A DNA stretch of 33,782 bases, taken from contig CAZKXX010000037.1 in assembly GCA_964556705.1 (NCBI GenBank), positions 1-33,782 of the forward strand, given 5' to 3'. The stretch comes from CAZKXX01 sp964556705. GTDB taxonomy: Bacteria; Acidobacteriota; Terriglobia; UBA7540. Shown piece by piece: positions 29,232 through 33,782 of the stretch. The notes beneath the pieces were generated by a model. It did no database searches and was not told where the DNA came from. It saw only the letters and a list, made by a program, of their open reading frames with translations. How positions within the stretch are numbered: position 1 is the stretch's first letter; each line of letters opens with the position of its first letter. The position numbers and the translations under genes were made by a program.

Positions 29232-30206
29232 ATGGCATTTCCGACCCAACGTCCCCGCCGCTTGCGGCGCACGGAAGCGCTCCGCCGCCTCGTGCAGGAA
29301 ACGAGCCTGACGGCGCGCTCGCTCGTCTACCCGCTCTTCGTCTGTCCCGGGACGAACGTCAAAGACGAAATCCGCTCGATGCCGGGGAATTACCGCTGGT
29401 CCGTGGATCGGCTGGTCGAGGAATGCAAATCGGTCCGCGACCTCGGCATCCCGGCGGTGATTCTGTTCGGGATTCCGGAATCGAAGGACGAAACCGGCTC
29501 GGGCGCCTACGCGGAAGACGGCATCGTGCAGCGCGCGATGCGGGCGCTCAAGAAGCAGGAGCCGGACCTGCTCGTCATCGGCGACGTGTGCCTGTGCGAA
29601 TACACGAGCCACGGCCACTGCGGCGTCGTGGAAGGCGGCGAAATCGCCAACGACCCGACGCTGGAGCTTCTGGCGAAGACGGCGCTCAGCCAGGCGCGGG
29701 CGGGCGCCGACCTCGTCGCGCCTTCCGACATGATGGACGGCCGCGTGGCGCGCATCCGGCGGGAACTCGACGCTCAGGGCTTCACCCACACGCCCATCCT
29801 TTCGTACGCGGCCAAGTTTGCTTCGGCCTTCTACGGCCCGTTCCGCGAGGCGGCGGACTCGACGCCGCAGTTCGGTGACCGGCGCTCGCACCAGATGGAC
29901 CCCGCCAACCCGCGCGAAGCGCTGCGTGAAATTGCGCTCGACATTGAGGAGGGCGCGGACATCGTGATGGTGAAGCCCGCGCTGCCCTATCTCGATATCC
30001 TGGCGCTGGCGCGGCGCCAGTTCGACGTGCCGCTTGCGGCCTACCAGGTGAGCGGAGAATTTTCGCTCATCGAAGCCGCGGCGCGCGCCGGCTGGGTGGA
30101 CCGCGAGCGGATGATCCGCGAGACGCTCATTTCCATCCGGCGCGCCGGCGCCGACATCATCCTCACCTATTTCGCCAAAGAGGCGGCGCGGTGGTTCGGG
30201 TGCTGA
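29232..30206 (+). CDS. hemB: Delta-aminolevulinic acid dehydratase (porphobilinogen synthase)
   Basis: 324 residues, full length. HemB condenses two 5-aminolevulinate molecules to porphobilinogen, the second common step of tetrapyrrole synthesis, in the cytoplasm. Seen: the substrate-binding lysines Lys195 (ILSYAAKFASAFYGPFREA) and Lys248 (DIVMVKPALPYLD), and the cysteine-type catalytic zinc site Cys120, Cys122, Cys130 in DVCLCEYTSHGHCG. The zinc-type site distinguishes it from magnesium-dependent forms. The start is set by GAGGTGA five bases upstream of the ATG. The 3' end overlaps dacB by 16 bases, making it the first gene of a dense + strand cluster. No HemB-linked haem genes follow in the window. 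Confidence 0.97.
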   Translation: MAFPTQRPRRLRRTEALRRLVQETSLTARSLVYPLFVCPGTNVKDEIRSMPGNYRWSVDRLVEECKSVRDLGIPAVILFGIPESKDETGSGAYAEDGIVQRAMRALKKQEPDLLVIGDVCLCEYTSHGHCGVVEGGEIANDPTLELLAKTALSQARAGADLVAPSDMMDGRVARIRRELDAQGFTHTPILSYAAKFASAFYGPFREAADSTPQFGDRRSHQMDPANPREALREIALDIEEGADIVMVKPALPYLDILALARRQFDVPLAAYQVSGEFSLIEAAARAGWVDRERMIRETLISIRRAGADIILTYFAKEAARWFGC

Positions 30207-31798
30207 GACGCCGGCGGACGCCGGACAACCTGCGGGAGGTCCGAACGCGGCTTCCGCTCGCGCTGCTTCTGCTGCTGGCGGTTTTCTCCGTTACGCCGGC
30301 GCGCGCGGCCGAGCCCGCCGTCCTCGAAAAGAGGATCTCCACCCTGCTGCGCAGCCTGCGCGCTGAGCGCGGATTGTGGGGGGTCTTTGTGGCGCGCGCG
30401 TCGGACGGCGCCATTCTTTTCACGCGCAACGCCGACCATCTCTTCCTGCCGGCTTCCAACCTGAAGCTGCTGACGACGGCGGCGGCGCTCGAAACGCTCG
30501 GGCCGCAGCACGTGTTTCGCACCACCGTCGAGACCGAAGCGCCCCCGGATGCCGAGGGGCGCGTCGAAAGGCTGATTCTGGTGGGCCGCGGCGACCCGAA
30601 CCTCAGCGCGCGCCTCCTGCCCATGGCGCAGAAGCCGGAATTCGGCGAGCGGCCCGATGAAGCGCTGCGCGCCCTCGCCCGCCAGGTGGCGACGAACGGC
30701 GTTCGCGCCGTGACGCGCGGGCTCGTGATGGACGAGCGTTACTTCATTCACGCGCCATACACCCGCGGTTGGGGCGTCGAAGACCTGCTTTACGGCTACG
30801 GCGCGCCGGTGACGGCGCTGGCGTTCAACGACAACGCGTTGAAATTGCGGATCGCGCCCGGCCCGGCCGCGGGCGAGCCCGCGCACGTCAGCCTGGAACC
30901 GTATTCGGACGTCTATCGCGTGAACAACCGCGTTCAGACGGTCGCGGCCCGCGACGTGAAGCGCATCTACATCGAGCGCCTGCCCGGCTCGGACGAACTG
31001 AACCTCTGGGGACAGATCCCGCTCGTCAGCCCGCCGAGCGAGGAATGGGTGGCCGTCGAAAATCCCTCGGCGCTTGTGGCCAGGGTGTTTCGCGCCGCGC
31101 TCGAAGACCAGGGCGTGCTGGTCGGGCCGGGCGTCGAAATCCTGCGCACCTCGCGGCTGGAAGCGGCGACGGGCGGCGAGCCGCCCGCCTTGCGGCGCGT
31201 GGTGGTGGCCGAGCACGCTTCGCTGCCGCTGCCCGAAGTGCTGCGCGTCATCAACAAGACGAGCCAGAACCTTCACGCGGAAATGCTTCTGAGGACGATG
31301 GGGCGTGAGGTGAAAAACTTCGGCAGCCTTACGGCGGGACTGGAAGTGGTGGAAGAGTTTCTGAAACGGGCGGGCGCCGAGCCGAATTCGTACAACCTCG
31401 TGGACGGCTCGGGCGTCTCGCGGCAGAACCTGCTCACGCCGCGCACCGTCGGCGCGGTGCTGCTCGAGATGGCGCGGAGCCCGCGGTTCCAGCCCTTTCT
31501 GGATTCGCTCGCCGTCGCGGGCGTGGACGGCACGCTCATGGAGCGCCTGCGGCGCACGCCGCTGGAAGGCCGGCTGTTCGCCAAAACGGGAACGCTCGAA
31601 CACTCCAACGCGCTCGGCGGCTATCTCGACCTGCCGGACGGCGAACGCATCGTGATTTCGATTATGGGAAACAGTCACGGGCTCCCGAGCTATCGCGGGG
31701 CCGAGGTCGTGGACCGGCTGGCGCTGGCCATTCGCGAGTGGCTGCGTCCCGCTCGGCGGCGAAGGCGGGCGGCGAAGCGAATTCGGTGCGGACGATGA
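30191..31798 (+). CDS. dacB: D-alanyl-D-alanine carboxypeptidase/endopeptidase (PBP4, S13 family)
   Basis: 535 residues from the GTG at 30191 (AGGCGG upstream; GTG 30200 is an alternative). An Arg-rich start and a signal peptide core (LPLALLLLLAVFSVTPARA) export it to the periplasm. Penicillin-binding motifs: SxxK as ASNLK (Ser89, Lys92), second motif region GSGVSRQN (Ser410, Asn413) and KTGT (Lys465) followed by HSNALGGYL. A large insertion between SxxK and the second motif is typical of class C PBP4 enzymes, which trim peptide stems and cleave cross-links in peptidoglycan. Length fits the family. It overlaps hemB by 16 bases and the next gene by four (ATGA), suggesting translational coupling. 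Confidence 0.93.
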   Translation: MVRVLRRRRTPDNLREVRTRLPLALLLLLAVFSVTPARAAEPAVLEKRISTLLRSLRAERGLWGVFVARASDGAILFTRNADHLFLPASNLKLLTTAAALETLGPQHVFRTTVETEAPPDAEGRVERLILVGRGDPNLSARLLPMAQKPEFGERPDEALRALARQVATNGVRAVTRGLVMDERYFIHAPYTRGWGVEDLLYGYGAPVTALAFNDNALKLRIAPGPAAGEPAHVSLEPYSDVYRVNNRVQTVAARDVKRIYIERLPGSDELNLWGQIPLVSPPSEEWVAVENPSALVARVFRAALEDQGVLVGPGVEILRTSRLEAATGGEPPALRRVVVAEHASLPLPEVLRVINKTSQNLHAEMLLRTMGREVKNFGSLTAGLEVVEEFLKRAGAEPNSYNLVDGSGVSRQNLLTPRTVGAVLLEMARSPRFQPFLDSLAVAGVDGTLMERLRRTPLEGRLFAKTGTLEHSNALGGYLDLPDGERIVISIMGNSHGLPSYRGAEVVDRLALAIREWLRPARRRRRAAKRIRCGR

Positions 31799-32370
31799 CC
31801 ACAATTACCATCTTCGGAAGTTCGCTGCCGGATGCCGAAAGCGAAATCTACGAGACCGCGCGGCAGCTTGGCCGGAAGATTGCTGAGCGCGGTTGGGTGG
31901 TCTGCAACGGCGGTTACTCCGGCCTGATGGAAGCTTCCGCCCGCGGCGCGCGCGAGGCCGGAGGGCATACGGTGGGCGTCACCTGCGCCGTCTGGCCCGC
32001 GCCGGCGAATCCGTGGATTGCGGAGGAAGTCCGCGCGCCGTCGTTTCTGGAACGGCTGCTGGCGCTCATTGGACGCGGCGACGCCTACGTTGTTCTGCCG
32101 GGCGGCACGGGAACGCTGGCCGAGCTGGCGCTGGTGTGGGAGATGATGAACAAGGCGGCGCTCTCGAAATCCGTGGGCGGAAAGAAACCGCTGCTGGCGA
32201 TGACGCCGTACTGGCAGCCGGTGATTGACTGCCTGGCGCAGGAGGCGGCGCTCGGACGCGCGGAATCCGCGCGCATGGAAGCTTCGCGACGCACGCTCGA
32301 AACCGTGACGCGGGTCGCCAGCGTCGAGGAAGTCATCGCGATTCTGAGACAGTCGCTGCAAAGAGACTAG
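31795..32370 (+). CDS. LOG family protein (TIGR00725-like, nucleotide-processing Rossmann fold)
   Basis: 191 residues from the ATG at 31795, which overlaps the dacB stop as ATGA; an upstream in-frame ATG at 31738 lies inside dacB and is rejected. Seen: FGSSLPDAESEIYETARQLG, VVCNGGYSGLMEASARGAREAGG and the LOG phosphate-binding motif PGGTGTLAE (102-110), near ELALVWEMMNKA. LOG proteins characterised elsewhere are nucleoside-monophosphate phosphoribohydrolases that release free bases; related members bind nucleotides without a known reaction. The active-site pattern is intact, so hydrolase activity is plausible but not proven. Confidence 0.85.
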   Translation: MTTITIFGSSLPDAESEIYETARQLGRKIAERGWVVCNGGYSGLMEASARGAREAGGHTVGVTCAVWPAPANPWIAEEVRAPSFLERLLALIGRGDAYVVLPGGTGTLAELALVWEMMNKAALSKSVGGKKPLLAMTPYWQPVIDCLAQEAALGRAESARMEASRRTLETVTRVASVEEVIAILRQSLQRD

Positions 32371-32420
32371 AAGGGAACTCCGCGAGGAAATTCGCTTCAC
32401 GAGGTCGGGAGCCACACGAT

Positions 32421-33350
32421 ATGCCCGGAGAGGGAATCTCGGAAAGCGCGCCGCGATTCGCCATGCGGCTTTCGCTGGCCGTGGGCATCCTGATGCTGGG
32501 CATCAAAGTCTTCGCCTACGTCATCACCGGCTCGGCGGCGATCCTTTCCGACGCGGCGGAGTCCGTCGTGCACGTCGTCGCCGTTTCGTTCGCCGCCTAC
32601 AGTCTGGCGCTGAGCCGCAAGCCGGCGGACCGGAACCACCATTACGGGCACGACAGGATCACGTTCTTCTCCGCCGGCTTCGAAGGCGCGATGATCGTGC
32701 TCGCGGCGATTTACATTATCTTCGTGGCCGTCCAGAAATGGGTCAGCGGATTGGAACTCGAGCGCCTGGGTTCGGGCGTGCTGCTCGTGGCCCTGGCGGC
32801 GCTGGTGAACGGCGCGCTGGGCGGATACCTGGTGTGGGTCGGAAAGAAGCATCACACGCTGATTCTGGTGGCGAACGGAATGCACGTCCTCACCGATTGC
32901 TGGACGAGTCTGGGCGTGCTCGTGGGACTGGGACTGGTGATGCTGACCGGCTGGCTGCACTTCGATCCCCTGGTCGCGATTCTGGTGGCGGCCAACATTC
33001 TGTGGTCGGGCGGGAAACTCGTGCGGCGGTCGGTGAGCGGGTTGATGGACGAAGCGGAGCCGGAAACCGAAGCGCGCCTGCGAAACCTGCTCGATGAAAT
33101 GACGGCGCAGCGCGGGATTCAGTATCACGGGCTGCGGCTGCGCAGTTCCGGCCGCACCGTCTGGGTGGAGCTCCACCTGCTGTTCCCGCGCGGGATCCAG
33201 CTCGACGCCGCGCACGAAACGGCGACGCGCATCGAAGAGCGCATTCGCCGCGAGTTCGAGATGCGCGTGGAAGTCATCACGCATCTGGAAACGCTCGAAG
33301 ACCACCAGCGCGTGCACGCCGAGCCGCATCACGAAGACTTCGCGGAGTGA
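32421..33350 (+). CDS. Cation diffusion facilitator (CDF) family metal transporter
   Basis: 309 residues. Six transmembrane helices (about 12-200) and a C-terminal cytoplasmic ferredoxin-like domain (about 212-295, RGIQYHGLRLRSSGRTVWVELHLLF) typical of CDF exporters. The metal site is seen in helix 5 as HVLTD (His155, Asp159). In helix 2 the usual DxxxD is replaced by ExxxH (Glu47, His51 in SDAAESVVHVV). The loop NHHYGHDR after helix 2 is common in the family. These proteins export divalent metals (Zn, Fe, Mn, Co) in exchange for protons; the altered pair makes metal choice uncertain. GGGAG lies about 10 bases upstream of the ATG. It sits 50 bases after the LOG gene and 15 before mutS2. Confidence 0.9.
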   Translation: MPGEGISESAPRFAMRLSLAVGILMLGIKVFAYVITGSAAILSDAAESVVHVVAVSFAAYSLALSRKPADRNHHYGHDRITFFSAGFEGAMIVLAAIYIIFVAVQKWVSGLELERLGSGVLLVALAALVNGALGGYLVWVGKKHHTLILVANGMHVLTDCWTSLGVLVGLGLVMLTGWLHFDPLVAILVAANILWSGGKLVRRSVSGLMDEAEPETEARLRNLLDEMTAQRGIQYHGLRLRSSGRTVWVELHLLFPRGIQLDAAHETATRIEERIRREFEMRVEVITHLETLEDHQRVHAEPHHEDFAE

Positions 33351-33365
33351 CCGTTCGAGGGGGAC

Positions 33366-33782
33366 ATGGAACGGCGGCAGGAAAAACCATCGGACTTCGA
33401 CGAGTTCTCGCGCGAAGTGCTGGAGTTCGGAGAAGTCCTCGGACTGCTGCGCGGGTATCTTTCCGGCCCGCTGGCCGCCTCGAGGCTGGAGTCGCTCGCG
33501 CCGCGCACGGAACTCGAAACCATCCGGCGCGACCTGGAGCGGGTGCGCGACGCGCTCGCCTGGCTGCGCGGGAGCCCGCGGCCCGGCCTCGGGCTCGAGG
33601 CCGACCCGCGCGAGATTCTGGCCCGCGTGCGCATCGAAGGCGTGACGCTCGAAGCGCTGGAAATTCTTCTGCTCGTCCGCCTGGCGCGCGTGGCGCAGGA
33701 ATTCCGCGCGCTCTTCGCCGAAAGTTCGTTCGAACGATTACGCGAACTGAGCGGCGGCCTCGCCGACTTCCGCGCGCTGCTC
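33366..33782 (+). CDS. mutS2: MutS2-type protein, N-terminal part (cut by the window edge)
   Basis: 139 codons from the ATG at 33366, open at the right edge; GAGGGGG lies immediately upstream. The N-terminal pattern DEFSREVLEFGEVLGLLRGYLSGPLAASRLESLAP followed by ETIRRDLERVRDAL and a charged helical stretch matches the start of MutS2 proteins. The ATPase and Smr domains would lie beyond the window. MutS2 is an ATPase acting on recombination intermediates and, in some bacteria, on collided ribosomes. It is the fifth gene of the run starting at hemB. Confidence 0.82.
   Translation, partial: MERRQEKPSDFDEFSREVLEFGEVLGLLRGYLSGPLAASRLESLAPRTELETIRRDLERVRDALAWLRGSPRPGLGLEADPREILARVRIEGVTLEALEILLLVRLARVAQEFRALFAESSFERLRELSGGLADFRALL

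Noticed and set aside
30167..31804. Long open frame opposite dacB
   Set aside because: Antisense shadow; the plus strand has SxxK and KTGT motifs in the right order.
1..33782. CRISPR array, rRNA genes, riboswitch or integron
   Set aside because: No regularly spaced identical repeats, no rRNA-like stretches and no recognisable riboswitch core were seen on either strand.

Overview
This 33.8 kb window is high-GC, gene-dense chromosomal DNA from a Gram-negative (diderm) bacterium. It is most likely a member of Acidobacteriota. The reasons are a GWxTD-domain protein, an outer-membrane barrel with an N-terminal carboxypeptidase-regulatory (Ig-like) domain, an LptD outer-membrane assembly protein, and REP-like hairpin repeats of a kind I associate with that phylum. 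Taxonomy is inferred from gene content only; no rRNA is present.

Layout. The 5' end of an RND-efflux adaptor gene runs off the left edge (- strand). On the + strand follow a GWxTD protein and a carboxypeptidase-regulatory/beta-barrel protein (1489-4988), then a two-component pair: a membrane PDZ/GAF/PAS histidine kinase overlapping an NtrC-type sigma-54 activator (5295-9507). A long - strand block (9565-17934) holds a DUF5009/HGSNAT-like membrane protein, a CPBP protease, a deoxyhypusine-synthase-like protein, a frameshifted low-GC gene of unknown function, a GxxExxY protein bracketed by inverted repeats, uvrA, and a PAP2-family membrane phosphatase. Next comes an accessory pocket (18605-22681): two related secreted glycine-zipper proteins flank an AbiEi/AbiEii type IV toxin-antitoxin operon with a good promoter and two matching 17-bp inverted repeats. 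A - strand envelope block follows: a lipoprotein divergent polysaccharide deacetylase, an S41/CtpA-like protein whose catalytic residues appear lost, and a zinc-ribbon RDD membrane protein. The right end is + strand: lptD, then a tight run hemB - dacB - LOG-family - CDF transporter - mutS2 (cut by the edge).

How the genes fit together. Much of the window serves the cell envelope: efflux adaptor, LptD, PBP4-type carboxypeptidase, CtpA-like/deacetylase pair, PAP2, CPBP and surface proteins. uvrA and mutS2 are DNA maintenance genes and hemB is tetrapyrrole synthesis. The likeliest mobile or accessory parts are the AbiE module, the GxxExxY repeat unit and the low-GC frameshifted gene.

The observations most worth a second look are these. 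The S41 protease homologue looks catalytically dead while keeping its conserved partner gene. The AbiE promoter carries a matched pair of putative operators. A dispersed repeat has supplied both a ribosome binding site for the GxxExxY gene and the last residues of UvrA. An apparent 580-codon fusion resolves into two genes once a single-base frameshift in a G-run is recognised. No rRNA, intact tRNA, CRISPR array, insertion sequence or prophage was seen.
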